Both the position numbers and the translations under genes were made by a program. The notes beneath the pieces were generated by a model. The model made no database searches, was not told the origin of the DNA, and worked only from the letters and a program-made list of their open reading frames with translations. From positions 294,882-358,881 of the forward strand of contig CAVSMH010000010.1 in NCBI GenBank assembly GCA_963728965.1: a stretch of 64,000 nt of DNA, given 5' to 3'. The DNA is from DASQZT01 sp963728965. Lineage in GTDB: Bacteria > Acidobacteriota > Terriglobia > Bryobacterales > Bryobacteraceae. Shown piece after piece: positions 8,745 to 18,229 of this stretch. How positions within the stretch are numbered: the stretch's first letter is position 1; the number at the start of each line of letters is the position of its first letter.

Positions 8745-10328
8745 TCAGGACCGGTTCGGCGCGGCGGCCACTCCCTCTGCCAGGAGCGGCAGTCCGTCGG
8801 CGGGCGCCGGCAGACGCACCGTAAAGGCCGTACCTTCTCCCAGGCGGCTCTCCACGGTGATGCGGCCACCCATCATTTCGCAGAAGCGCTGGCTGATGGC
8901 CAGCCCGAGGCCGGTGCCGCCGTACCTTCTGGTTGCCGAGGCATCCAGTTGGCAAAACGGCTGAAAGAGGCGCCCGATGTTCTCGGCGGCAATGCCGATG
9001 CCGGTGTCCCGTACCGTCCAACAGACCCAGCGCCGGTTCTCCGCCGTTTCCTCGTGGATGGAAAGCGTGACCGTACCGCCGTCGGTGAACTTGATGGCGT
9101 TGCTGAGCAGATTCAACAGCGTCTGGCGCAACCGCATGACATCGGCGTAGACGAGGCACGCCCCGGCGCCATCTTCCACGACGAGCCGGTTGCCGTTTTT
9201 CCTGGCGAGGGGCTGCACCAGCGAAATCACCTGCTCCAGCAGGGTTTGAGCCGGTATCACTTCGAGATTCAGGTTCATCCTGCCGGCCTCGATTTTGGAA
9301 AAATCGAGGACGTCGTTGATCAGATCGAGGAGGTGGCGCGCGGCTCGCTGGATGCGGCCGAGGTCGGCGACGGCGGATTGGTTGCCGGCGGCGGATTCGT
9401 CTTCCTGGAGCAGTTCGCTATAGCCGATGATGGCATTCAACGGTGTGCGCAGCTCATGGCTCATGTTGGCCAGGAAGGCGCTCTTGGCATGGTTGGACGC
9501 TTCCGCCAGTTCCTTGGCGCTGACCAGGTCGAGCTCGATGAGGCGGCGGCGGGAGATCTCGTCCTGCAGCTCGCGGGTCCTCTCGCGGACCCGCTCTTCC
9601 AGCCGATCCTGGGCTTCCCGCAGCGCCCGATCGCGGTGATGGATCTGTTCCATCATCTCGTTGAAGCGGTCCACGAGGAGGCCCAATTCGTCTTCGGAGC
9701 CCTTGGACGCGCGAATGGAATAGTCCCGCTGGGTGGAGACACGGCCGGCGACACCGGCGAGAGCGAGGATCGGACCGGAGATGAGTCGTTGCAGGCGCGA
9801 GGACAGGGCGATCGCCAGCAGCAGCGCTACCCACAGCACGCTGGTTCCAATGAAAGCGAATCGCCGAAGGCGGGCGTACATTTCCTGGAGGCCGACGCTC
9901 AACCAGACCGTGCCGACGCGTTCCCCATCCAGATGTACGGAATACGCGACGACGAGTTGGCCCGACAGGAACTCGGAGCGGTCGGGGCCTGGGCGTTCGG
10001 GACAGCCGGGATTGCGGGGCGCGCGCTCGTAGCGTGCCGCCAACCTGCCATCGGCACGGAAAAGGCACCCGGTGAGAATGCGCGGCTCCGCGCGCAAGGC
10101 GGAGAGGATCTCGCGAGCAGCCCGATCGTCGTGAAAAACCAGGGCTGCGGCGCTGGTGTCGGCCAGCATGCCGGCCATTGCGGTTACGTCGCTATGGAGC
10201 GTTTGCCGGTAGGCCTTGAACTCGTACACCCAGAGGCCGACGCTGGCGACCGCCAGGGCAAACGCCGAGGTACCCGAGAAGAGGATGGTCAATTTCCGGC
10301 TCAGAGACAGCCGGGCGAACCATTTCAT
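8745..10328 (-). CDS. CHASE8-HAMP sensor histidine kinase
   Basis: A 527-residue membrane kinase. A first membrane segment (about 12-35) and a second (about 159-180) flank a periplasmic CHASE8-like domain (SAAALVFHDDRAAREILSAL), the sensor type of the YfiN diguanylate cyclase. A HAMP linker (~182-235), coiled coil, HisKA domain with phospho-acceptor H291 in ANMSHELRTPLN, and HATPase_c with NLLSNAIKF, DTGIGI and GGTGLGLAIS follow. No receiver domain is fused, so its response regulator is elsewhere. The start overlaps the yfiR-like stop by four bases (ATGA), so the two proteins are translationally coupled. Confidence 0.92.
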   Translation of the reverse strand: MKWFARLSLSRKLTILFSGTSAFALAVASVGLWVYEFKAYRQTLHSDVTAMAGMLADTSAAALVFHDDRAAREILSALRAEPRILTGCLFRADGRLAARYERAPRNPGCPERPGPDRSEFLSGQLVVAYSVHLDGERVGTVWLSVGLQEMYARLRRFAFIGTSVLWVALLLAIALSSRLQRLISGPILALAGVAGRVSTQRDYSIRASKGSEDELGLLVDRFNEMMEQIHHRDRALREAQDRLEERVRERTRELQDEISRRRLIELDLVSAKELAEASNHAKSAFLANMSHELRTPLNAIIGYSELLQEDESAAGNQSAVADLGRIQRAARHLLDLINDVLDFSKIEAGRMNLNLEVIPAQTLLEQVISLVQPLARKNGNRLVVEDGAGACLVYADVMRLRQTLLNLLSNAIKFTDGGTVTLSIHEETAENRRWVCWTVRDTGIGIAAENIGRLFQPFCQLDASATRRYGGTGLGLAISQRFCEMMGGRITVESRLGEGTAFTVRLPAPADGLPLLAEGVAAAPNRS

Positions 10329-10897
10329 GAACCGGTCACTCCGCGCAGTGTCGCCAGCCGCAGAATGCGGGAGCTGAGGGCAAAGCCGGCTTTCTGGGCG
10401 GCTGACAAATTGATTTCCAGCTGCACGCGATCGTCCTTCACGACGAGCGCGATGACGCCACCGGCGTCGATGAAACGATCACCTTCCCCTACCGTCAGAA
10501 CGCCTGCTTTGAGCAGGCTCTCGGCCATACCCGAGAAGCGTTTGCGGGCGGCGGCGCCGATGAAGAGCATTTGACACTCGTACGCTCCCTCGGCTCCATT
10601 GAGACGGCGCAGTACGGCCGGCCGGCCGCCTACACTCTTGCCACGAAGCGCCTTGTCCAACTCGTTGGCCAGCGGATCGGCGTCCATCACGCCAAACAGG
10701 AATGCTGCCGGAGTGCCTGCCTTCCTCTGCGGCCAGTCGACGAACTTCGATAGCGTGAACACCATGGCGGCTTTGACCTCATATTCATCCGCCTCGAGGA
10801 GTTGGCCGGAAAAACCACGCTTGCGGAAAGCGAACACGAGCAGCGCCAGGATGGCGCGCCGGGAGAGACTCGCTCCGAAATGGGTGGCGTGCCGCAA
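10325..10897 (-). CDS. YfiR/DUF4154 family periplasmic protein
   Basis: A 190-residue exported protein of the YfiR (DUF4154) family. The mature part starts YEVKAAMVFTLSKFVDWP, the family's N-terminal signature, followed by FLFGVMDADPLANELD, CQMLFIGAAARKRF and the C-terminal GGVIALVVKDDRVQLEIN. The start appears to be TTG at 10897, preceded by AGGAG eight bases upstream. In Pseudomonas YfiR represses the CHASE8-bearing cyclase YfiN from the periplasm. Here the adjacent gene is a CHASE8 histidine kinase, so an analogous control of that kinase is inferred. It sits 12 bp downstream of the TonB receptor gene. Confidence 0.87.
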   Translation of the reverse strand: MRHATHFGASLSRRAILALLVFAFRKRGFSGQLLEADEYEVKAAMVFTLSKFVDWPQRKAGTPAAFLFGVMDADPLANELDKALRGKSVGGRPAVLRRLNGAEGAYECQMLFIGAAARKRFSGMAESLLKAGVLTVGEGDRFIDAGGVIALVVKDDRVQLEINLSAAQKAGFALSSRILRLATLRGVTGS

Positions 10898-10909
10898 CAG
10901 GAAGACTCC

Positions 10910-12937
10910 TCAGAAGCTCCAGGCCATCTTCACGAAGAAGTTGCGCCGGATCCAGGTGGACCGCGTGTAGTCCTCGGAGACGAATTCGAGGTGGCGGTCG
11001 TCGAAGAGGTTGTGAACGCCCGCGGTGAGCTCGCCGAACTCGCCGACTCCGCGCCGGATGTTCAGGTCGACACGAGCATAAGAGGGCGCGGCAGGTTCCA
11101 TGATGCGGGAGGCGAAATAGACGGAGGAATCGAGGCTCAGCCGGCGGGTCATGTCCCAGGATGAGCGGAAGTCGAGCGTGGTTCGCGGTGTTGCCCACAA
11201 GGCGCCGGGAGGCTGCGGCAACAACTGGGAAACGGACGAACTGACATCGGCGTCCATCCAGGCATCGCTAACCTGGAGCCGCCACGACCGCACGGGCGTC
11301 CAGGAGGCGGCGATCTCCACGCCCCCGGTATTGCCCCTGGCCGCGGCTCCGAATGTCTGTGGAAAGAACAGCGCGGGCGCGGGCGAGAATGTCATGTACG
11401 GGACGCCCGGAAGCGTCATCAGGAACCGGGAATAGTGGTTGTAGAAACCGGCGATATCGACGGTGATGCGCTTCAGCACCTGGCGCCGATAGCCCGCTTC
11501 ATAGGCCAGGAGCACCTCCGACGGGGCATCCGGATTGCCTACCAGCAGGGCCGTCACCGGTATGCCGGACTGGGGAGGCAGCGGCGCCGCGATCAGGGCG
11601 TCATTCTCGAATTGGGACGGTGTCCGCACGGCGCGCGAGGCCGAGGTCCACACCGACTGCCGCCGGTCCGGCGTCCACAGCAATCGAAGCTGAGGTTGCA
11701 CTTCGAGGCGGTTCAAGGAATACTTGCTGGTGCCTTCGAGCTTAGCACCGACGGTAAGGGTCAACCGGTCCGGAAAGAGGCTGATTTCATCCTGGAGGAA
11801 AAAGCCGAGCAGATTATCGCGATAGAGGGGGTGCTGCATGGGGCCGCGGATCCGATTCCTCCTCCAACGATAGTCGAGACCCCACATGAGGTCCTGGTGC
11901 CCGCCCCAGCGGAAGTGATGCTGGAAGTCGAAATTCAAGGTGGCGAGCGTGCCGCGGGCGATCATTTCGCTGCGTGATTCCTGGCTGTAAAAGACCTGAA
12001 TAGCGAAATCCGACCTCGTCAACTGGCGGCTCCAGTGGGCCTGGATGTGGCCGCCGCTGAAATCGAACGGTTCGGTCGCCGAAAGGGCGGAAGGCAGCGG
12101 GAATACGGGATTGACGCTGGAGTGCCCATCGCCCTGCTGGATATCCCCATCGAGGGTCACCGAGTCGCGGGCGGAAGGCTGCCAGTCCAGGCGCGCGCCG
12201 CCGAAGATCGAGTGCCAGCGGTCCACGGCCGCATGGCCTTCGGCCGTCAACATTTCCGGACGCCGGGCGAACCGGGTGTAGGCGCGGTATTGCAGGTGAT
12301 CGCCGCGGGTTCCGCCGTAGCGGATACCGGTATCCGGAAGGTCGGAGACTCCGGCTTCTGCCGTTACCCGCACACCCTGGGTGTCGCTTGCCTTCCTGGT
12401 AATGATGTTGATAACGCCGTTGACCGCGTTGGCGCCCCACATGGTTCCGCCGGGCCCGCGAATCACTTCGATGCGCTCGATATCGTCGAGGGGCACCTGA
12501 TTCTGGTCCCAGAAGGTGCCGGAGTAGAGAGAGTTATAAATGCTCCGGCCATCGATCAACACCAGTATCTTGTTCGAACCTCGTCCGTTGAACCCCCGGG
12601 CGCTGACGGCCCAGGTGTTGGAATCGATCTGCGCCACCTGGAGACCCGGGACCACCCGCAACGCTTCGGGAATGGTGGTAGCGCCCGAACGGCGGATGTC
12701 ATCGGCGGTGATGACATAAGCCGCGGCCGCCACCTGGAGCAGTTTCTGATCTTTCCGCGCCGCCGAGGTGACCTCGATCTGCATCAGCTCTTCGGGGCTG
12801 AGATCGGCAAGGCTGGCCTTCGAAGGGTCTCCGGTTTCGGCCGCGCGCCCCGCCGCGACGAGCGAGAGCATGGCCACGGCGCACTGCGCCAGCACAATCG
12901 ACCGGGCGCCCCGGGGAGGAATCTGGTTCAATACCAT
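10910..12937 (-). CDS. TonB-dependent outer-membrane receptor
   Basis: A 675-residue outer-membrane receptor. A signal peptide is followed by DLSPEELMQIEVTSAARKDQ, a plug domain (AAYVITADDIRRSG, IPEALRVVPGLQVAQ, KILVLIDGRSIYN, IEVIRGPGGTMWGANAVNGV) and a 22-strand-type barrel ending in the aromatic-terminal strand FFVKMAWSF expected for BamA recognition. The ATG at 12937 has GAAAGAGA upstream; an upstream 58-residue extension is rejected. The N-terminal form resembles the receptors found beside YfiR-like and kinase or GGDEF genes. The ligand is unknown; it heads a three-gene unit with the YfiR-like protein and the kinase. Confidence 0.92.
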   Translation of the reverse strand: MVLNQIPPRGARSIVLAQCAVAMLSLVAAGRAAETGDPSKASLADLSPEELMQIEVTSAARKDQKLLQVAAAAYVITADDIRRSGATTIPEALRVVPGLQVAQIDSNTWAVSARGFNGRGSNKILVLIDGRSIYNSLYSGTFWDQNQVPLDDIERIEVIRGPGGTMWGANAVNGVINIITRKASDTQGVRVTAEAGVSDLPDTGIRYGGTRGDHLQYRAYTRFARRPEMLTAEGHAAVDRWHSIFGGARLDWQPSARDSVTLDGDIQQGDGHSSVNPVFPLPSALSATEPFDFSGGHIQAHWSRQLTRSDFAIQVFYSQESRSEMIARGTLATLNFDFQHHFRWGGHQDLMWGLDYRWRRNRIRGPMQHPLYRDNLLGFFLQDEISLFPDRLTLTVGAKLEGTSKYSLNRLEVQPQLRLLWTPDRRQSVWTSASRAVRTPSQFENDALIAAPLPPQSGIPVTALLVGNPDAPSEVLLAYEAGYRRQVLKRITVDIAGFYNHYSRFLMTLPGVPYMTFSPAPALFFPQTFGAAARGNTGGVEIAASWTPVRSWRLQVSDAWMDADVSSSVSQLLPQPPGALWATPRTTLDFRSSWDMTRRLSLDSSVYFASRIMEPAAPSYARVDLNIRRGVGEFGELTAGVHNLFDDRHLEFVSEDYTRSTWIRRNFFVKMAWSF

Positions 12938-13122
12938 TTTCTCTCTTTCCGCACGTGTTTCATGCTCTCCAGCAGCCTCTCGATCGGGAGCCGCCGAACT
13001 GGGCGGTCCCACATGGTATGGTTCGGTCGAATGGGGGCAGAACTTTAGGCCGGCGCTGCAGAAATCACGGATCGGCGAGGCAACTTGACATCCCCGCCCC
13101 CCATCCCGCACGCTGTACGTTT

Positions 13123-13950
13123 ATGCCGATCCTGCAGGTCGTCGTCCTGGCGGTGGTCCAGGGTTTCACGGAGTTTCTGCCCATCAGCAGCACCGCGCAT
13201 CTGTACCTCACTTCATGGCTTCTGGGGTGGCAAACCGAGAGCCTGGATTTCGATATCATGCTGCACCTGGGAACGCTGATCGCCGTGCTGCTCTATTTTT
13301 TCCGGGATTGGATCCAGATTGTGGCCCAGGCGTTCGGCGTCCGTTATGAGCACGACCGTGCGCTCCGCCGCAATTCGGCGATGCTCTGGCTGCTGGTGAT
13401 CGGCTCCATCCCGGTGGGTGTCGTGGGAGCGTTGTTCAACAAGCAGGCCGAGACGGTGTGGCGCACACCGGTGGTGATGGGGATCATGCTGATTCTGGTG
13501 GGCGGGATCATGTGGGTTGCGGAATCGGGCGGGCGAGGTCTGCGCGACCTGGCGGCGGTCGGCCTGGTGGATGCGATCGTGATTGGGGCGTCGCAGGCAC
13601 TGGCGGTGGTGCCGGGGTGCTCGCGCAGCGGCATCACCATTTCGGCCGGGCTGTTTCGCGATATCACCCGCGAATCGGCGGCACGATTCTCATTTTTGCT
13701 GTCGACGCCCGCGATTGCCGGGGCCGCCGTGAAGGCACTGTACGATGTCAACAAACACGGCGGCGGGCTGCACACGCTGCTTACGGCGCAGTTCGCCGTC
13801 GGGGTGGGCGTCAGCGCGATTACCGGATGCGCCGTGATCGCCTGGTTCCTGCAATATTTGCGTCACGGCAGCCTGCGTCCGTTTGTGTACTATCGCGTGA
13901 TTTTTGGCATAATAGTCCTTGCTCTGGCTATCATCCGCCGGCCAGCGTGA
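13123..13950 (+). CDS. uppP: undecaprenyl-diphosphatase UppP (BacA)
   Basis: A 275-residue inner-membrane enzyme that dephosphorylates undecaprenyl pyrophosphate to recycle the lipid carrier for peptidoglycan synthesis; it can also give bacitracin resistance. Both signature motifs are present: GFTEFLPISSTAHL near residue 13 and PGCSRSGITISAGL near residue 163, with about eight membrane segments. The ATG at 13123 opens the normal N-terminus; no clear Shine-Dalgarno is seen. Its stop overlaps the ftsK start by one base (TGATG), so the two envelope/division genes are translationally linked. Confidence 0.95.
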   Translation: MPILQVVVLAVVQGFTEFLPISSTAHLYLTSWLLGWQTESLDFDIMLHLGTLIAVLLYFFRDWIQIVAQAFGVRYEHDRALRRNSAMLWLLVIGSIPVGVVGALFNKQAETVWRTPVVMGIMLILVGGIMWVAESGGRGLRDLAAVGLVDAIVIGASQALAVVPGCSRSGITISAGLFRDITRESAARFSFLLSTPAIAGAAVKALYDVNKHGGGLHTLLTAQFAVGVGVSAITGCAVIAWFLQYLRHGSLRPFVYYRVIFGIIVLALAIIRRPA

Positions 13951-16298
13951 TGAAGCTGCTATCTCCTACACAGCATCAACGGCTGAACGAAGTCGCCGGT
14001 TTTGTGTTTCTGTCGCTGGGACTGGTGCTCCTGTTGAGCCTGGTGTCGTATCACGCCGAGGATCCCTCCTGGGATACGGCCGCTGCCGTGCGTCCCCACA
14101 ACCTGATCGGCTATCCCGGCTCCTACCTTTCGGACCTTTTGTACCAGGCATTCGGCGCCGCTGCGTTTCTGTTTCCGCTGCTGTTGTTCGTGCTCTCGTG
14201 GAAGTGGATTCGCAGCGAGGAAATCGAAGCGGGCATGGTGAAGGTGGCCGGCTCGCTCCTGCTGACGCTGAGCCTGTGCACGGCCTTCTCGTTCCTGCCG
14301 CTTCGATTGTTCGGCGGCTACGTGCCCATCGGGGGAACCGCCGGTTTGGTGATGACCTCGTGGCTTTTGGACGGGTTGAACCTGGCCGGCGCACTACTGG
14401 CCACGGCCACGGCGATGGTGATCGCGGTATATCTCGTGTCCACGTTTACCCTTGCGAAATTAGGGGAATGGGCCGCGGGACCGATGGCGTGGTTCGGGCG
14501 GCGGCTGGCGGGCTGGCGCGCCTGGCGCGAACGCCGCCGGCAACGCGCGCTGGAGAGAATCCGGCAGCGCCGGGCGCGGAGGAAGAGTGCCACCGAAGCG
14601 GCCGCAGCGCCGGGAGTTGCATCCGCCGAAACCGGGACGCCACCGTGGGAGGAAGCGCCGGCAGCCGACGTGTCCGAGGGTCAGCCCGAGCCGGAGTACG
14701 AAGAGGCGTCCTTCGAGGAAATCCCCATCTGTCCGCTGGAGGAGCCGGCAGCGCCGCCGGAGGTGGACCCCTACCCCGAGGCGCCGCCAGTGGCGGCGGC
14801 TCCGACGCGGCCGCTTTCCTACCATCTTCCGCCCAGCGCCCTGCTCAACGAGGTTCCGGGGCGCAATCCGTATGATGAGCAGGAGTTGAAGGACACGGCC
14901 CTGCGCATCAAGTCGAAATTCGAAGAGTTCAACGTGCTGGGCAACGTGGTGCAGATCAACCCCGGCCCGGTGGTCACCACGTTCGAATTCAAGCCCGAGG
15001 CGGGGATCAAGTACAGCCGCATTACCAATCTCACCGAAGACTTGTGCCTGGGCCTTCAGGCCGAATCGATCCTCATCGAACGCATCCCCGGCAAGCCCAC
15101 CGTCGGGATCGAGGTCCCCAATACGCGCCGCGAGATCATCGCCCTGCGCCAGGTGCTCGAGTCGGAGGAGTTTCAGCAATCGCACTCGCGCCTGACGATC
15201 CCGCTGGGGAAGGACATCAACGGACGGATTCGCGCGGCCGCGCTTGAATCCATGCCCCACCTGCTCATCGCCGGCTCCACCGGATCGGGCAAGAGCGTGA
15301 TGATCAACTCGATGATCATGGGCATCCTTTATAAAGCGACTCCCGACGACGTGCGGATGATCATGGTCGATCCCAAGCGGGTGGAACTGGGCATGTACGA
15401 AGGCATTCCGCACCTGCTCACCCCGGTGATTACGGATCCGCGCAAAGCCACCAACGCATTGCGCAACGCGGTGCTCGAGATGGAGCGGCGGCTACGGCTG
15501 CTGGCCGAATACGGGGTACGCAATATCGACCAGTTCAACAAAAAGATCCGCCAGCTTCAGGATGAGCCCCGCGACCTGTTCGCGGAAGAATCCACCGCGG
15601 AAGAGCTCAGGCCGCTGCCCTATATTCTGATCCTGATCGATGAATTGGCGGACCTGATGATGATCGAAGGCCGCAACGTGGAGGAGAGCGTCACGCGCCT
15701 GGCGCAGATGGCCCGGGCGGTGGGAATGCACCTGGTGCTGGCGACGCAGCGTCCGAGTGTGGACGTGATCACCGGCCTGATCAAGGCGAATTTCCCGGCG
15801 CGCCTCAGTTTCCGTGTGGCCACGCGCGTGGATTCACGTACCATTCTGGATGTCATGGGGGCCGAACACCTGCTCGGCAAGGGCGATATGCTGTTCCTGC
15901 CGCCCGGCTCGTCGCGGCTGACCCGGGTGCACGGGGCGCTGGTGACCGAAAACGAAATCAACCGGGTGGTCGAGTTCTGGAAGCGGCAGGCGTCTCCCGA
16001 ATACGACCAGTCATTCCTGATCGCCCCGCCCAGCGTGGAAGAAGGTCAGGCGGAAAACGAACCGGCCAGCGACGAGCAGGATCCCATGTACGAAGATGCC
16101 GTACGGCTGGTTCTGCAAATGGGGAAGGCCTCCACTTCCACCCTGCAGCGACACTTGCGGCTGGGCTACGGACGCGCCGCGCGCATTCTCGACATGATGC
16201 AGCGCGACGGGATTATCGGGGCTCCGGATGGCAGCAAGCCGCGGGAAGTACTAAAGCGTCCCGACTGGCTGCGCGAAGTGCAGGACCAGACGAAGTAA
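13950..16298 (+). CDS. ftsK: DNA translocase FtsK/SpoIIIE
   Basis: A 782-residue septal DNA pump that moves chromosome ends through the closing division site. Four N-terminal membrane segments (about residues 17-170) are followed by a basic stretch and a Pro/Glu-rich linker (about 200-290), then the motor: alpha domain NVVQINPGPVVTTFEFKPEA, Walker A AGSTGSGKSV near residue 441, MIMVDPKRVELGMYEGIPHL, Walker B ILILIDELADLMM, and LATQRPSVDVITGLIKANFP. The C-terminal ~65 residues (YEDAVRLVLQMGKASTSTLQ, RRLRLGYGRA-like) form the winged-helix gamma domain that reads KOPS sites. The ATG at 13950 overlaps the uppP stop. Confidence 0.95.
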   Translation: MKLLSPTQHQRLNEVAGFVFLSLGLVLLLSLVSYHAEDPSWDTAAAVRPHNLIGYPGSYLSDLLYQAFGAAAFLFPLLLFVLSWKWIRSEEIEAGMVKVAGSLLLTLSLCTAFSFLPLRLFGGYVPIGGTAGLVMTSWLLDGLNLAGALLATATAMVIAVYLVSTFTLAKLGEWAAGPMAWFGRRLAGWRAWRERRRQRALERIRQRRARRKSATEAAAAPGVASAETGTPPWEEAPAADVSEGQPEPEYEEASFEEIPICPLEEPAAPPEVDPYPEAPPVAAAPTRPLSYHLPPSALLNEVPGRNPYDEQELKDTALRIKSKFEEFNVLGNVVQINPGPVVTTFEFKPEAGIKYSRITNLTEDLCLGLQAESILIERIPGKPTVGIEVPNTRREIIALRQVLESEEFQQSHSRLTIPLGKDINGRIRAAALESMPHLLIAGSTGSGKSVMINSMIMGILYKATPDDVRMIMVDPKRVELGMYEGIPHLLTPVITDPRKATNALRNAVLEMERRLRLLAEYGVRNIDQFNKKIRQLQDEPRDLFAEESTAEELRPLPYILILIDELADLMMIEGRNVEESVTRLAQMARAVGMHLVLATQRPSVDVITGLIKANFPARLSFRVATRVDSRTILDVMGAEHLLGKGDMLFLPPGSSRLTRVHGALVTENEINRVVEFWKRQASPEYDQSFLIAPPSVEEGQAENEPASDEQDPMYEDAVRLVLQMGKASTSTLQRHLRLGYGRAARILDMMQRDGIIGAPDGSKPREVLKRPDWLREVQDQTK

Positions 16299-16342
16299 CG
16301 GCAGTTCACGTGCAAAACTTCAGGGCCGGAGACTTTGGAGGG

Positions 16343-17248
16343 ATGAAGTTCATTCTGTTCGTTTCGCTGCTACTGCCCGGCGCCATCGGGCTGTCCGCAC
16401 AAAGCACGCCGCCGGAGACCCGCCCGCAGCAGAACCAAAATGAAGCGCAGCGCTCGGTGCTGGAGGTAAAGCCTGGGGAGCGGGCCATCAAGAGCAAGGA
16501 CGTGTGGGAGAAGACGGGGTACTTCCATCCATTCCGCCGCATGCCCCGATTCATTCTTCAGGACCAGCGAAACATCTGGACCAGCCCCTTCCACACGGTC
16601 AAGAGCGATATCAAATGGTGGGCCATTGCGGGAGCGGCAACGGCCACCCTGATCGCTACCGACAAATGGACGGGGAGGAACATGCCGAGCAACGACACGT
16701 GGCAAAGCGCGGGCAATAAGACCTCGGCGATCGGCGCGGCCTACACGCTGATTCCGATCGCCTCCGGGTTCTATTTCCTGGGCACGGCCCGGCACAGCGA
16801 ACGGTTCCGGGAAACCGGGTTGCTGTGTTTCGAAACCTTGATCAACACTACCTTGGTGGAACTGGTGATCAAGTCCGCGACGGACCGAGCGCGGCCGCTC
16901 GAAGGCGCCGGCGACGGCCATTTCTGGGACTCCACCGGGCCGCCCTGGAACGCGAGTTTCCCGTCGGGCCACTCCATCAACACGTTCGGCCTCGCGTCGG
17001 TATTTGCCCACGAGTACCACGACAAATTATGGGTAAAGATCGCGGCGTATACGTACGCGGTGGGAGTGGTCGGTGCGCGGCTGGTGGCCCGGAAGCACTT
17101 TCCGGGGGATGTGGTTGCGGGCGGCGCGATGGGATGGTTCATCGGCGATTACGTGTACGCCAAACGACACAACCCCGACCTGGACGGCAAACCCAGCCTG
17201 TCGGAAAAGATCCTGGACCACGTGCATTTCAACCTGGCCTGGAACTGA
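16343..17248 (+). CDS. exported PAP2 superfamily phosphatase
   Basis: A 301-residue membrane-associated acid phosphatase-like protein. A signal peptide (KFILFVSLLLPGAIGLSAQS) precedes a PAP2 domain showing all three catalytic motifs: KSATDRARP, SFPSGHS, and GARLVARKHFPGDVVAG with its Arg, His and Asp. Such enzymes hydrolyse lipid phosphates or lipid pyrophosphates. The ATG at 16343 is preferred because it starts the signal peptide; a GTG at 16310 would add 11 residues and lacks a ribosome site, although the GGAG before 16343 is close. It stands downstream of ftsK and convergent with the gene at 17275. Confidence 0.88.
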   Translation: MKFILFVSLLLPGAIGLSAQSTPPETRPQQNQNEAQRSVLEVKPGERAIKSKDVWEKTGYFHPFRRMPRFILQDQRNIWTSPFHTVKSDIKWWAIAGAATATLIATDKWTGRNMPSNDTWQSAGNKTSAIGAAYTLIPIASGFYFLGTARHSERFRETGLLCFETLINTTLVELVIKSATDRARPLEGAGDGHFWDSTGPPWNASFPSGHSINTFGLASVFAHEYHDKLWVKIAAYTYAVGVVGARLVARKHFPGDVVAGGAMGWFIGDYVYAKRHNPDLDGKPSLSEKILDHVHFNLAWN

Positions 17249-17274
17249 GGGGTTGTCGCGGGCCGCTCGGGCGT

Positions 17275-18198
17275 TCATCGCGGGTTTTTTTGGTTTGCGG
17301 CTGCCCGAAAATCGGCGCGGTGGGATACCAGAAGCCAGATGGGAACGGCGGCCAGCGCGCATCCCAGCCAGGCGAGAAGCGCCGCGAAATCCATGCCTCC
17401 CGGGGAGACCGGCAATCGCAGGACCCGCGGCAGGTGTCCGAGGACGACCTGGGTCCGCACCGGAAAACCGGGCAGCATCACCCACGCCACGGCGTTCATG
17501 GCCAGGAATCCGCAATAGACGATGGCGCCGATCCGGGCCGCCTCGACGCGCCCCAGCAGTCCGGTGCCGAGGTAGATTTCGGCCGCGGTGTACGCGGTGT
17601 AGATGGCGAGCGCGCTCCAATCGGTGACCACCGTACCGAACACTGGGGCGGGAACCCGCAGCATGGCCGCGGCGGCGGTGGCGATGGCCAGCAGCAGAAG
17701 GCACCATCCGACCACATCGATGCTCACCGGCGTTCCCGCTGGCGGGCGCGGTTCGGAGAAGTACAATTTCGCGTGCGCCGAGCTGAACAGGAGCAGCCAC
17801 CAGGCACCGATCAGGGTGAGCCCTCCATAAAAGGCCGCCAGCAGGCGTCGTACGTCGATGACCGGGCCGCTGCCGGCAGGGGCCGAGGATGGCATGCGGA
17901 TGAACAAGAGGCCGACCAGCGCGGAGAGCCCCATGCCGACGAGCAATACCGCGAAGATCACCATGGAGATGCGCGCCCAGCTACGCCGCCCCAGGACGCC
18001 TCCCCCGGTGAGGAGTCCCCACAGGGCGAGCACGCCGAAGAACACCACCAGCACTACCAGCATGGCGCGGGTGACGTTGGGGGCATCTTCCAGGCGCGAT
18101 GCCATGCGCAGCACCACGGTAGCAGCCACCAGCGCCGCCAGACTGCCCAGCAGGGCGAGCGCGGCGCTCAGGCGGATGCCGATCCAGGATTGAGCCAT
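17275..18198 (-). CDS. multipass membrane protein of unknown function
   Basis: A 307-residue hydrophobic protein with about eight predicted membrane helices (for example LSAALALLGSLAALVAATVV near the N-terminus, MLVVLVVFFGVLALWGLL, ISMVIFAVLLVGMGLSALVG and AALLAWLGCALAAVPIWLLV near the C-terminus). No family was recognised and no catalytic motif is evident. The ATG at 18198 is selected because the upstream in-frame extension runs into the divergent gene. Only 31 bp separate it from the HpnB-like gene on the other strand, so the two promoters must overlap. Confidence 0.65.
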   Translation of the reverse strand: MAQSWIGIRLSAALALLGSLAALVAATVVLRMASRLEDAPNVTRAMLVVLVVFFGVLALWGLLTGGGVLGRRSWARISMVIFAVLLVGMGLSALVGLLFIRMPSSAPAGSGPVIDVRRLLAAFYGGLTLIGAWWLLLFSSAHAKLYFSEPRPPAGTPVSIDVVGWCLLLLAIATAAAAMLRVPAPVFGTVVTDWSALAIYTAYTAAEIYLGTGLLGRVEAARIGAIVYCGFLAMNAVAWVMLPGFPVRTQVVLGHLPRVLRLPVSPGGMDFAALLAWLGCALAAVPIWLLVSHRADFRAAANQKNPR

Positions 18199-18229
18199 CG
18201 GTGCTGACAGTGTAGCGCGCCGCGCGATA

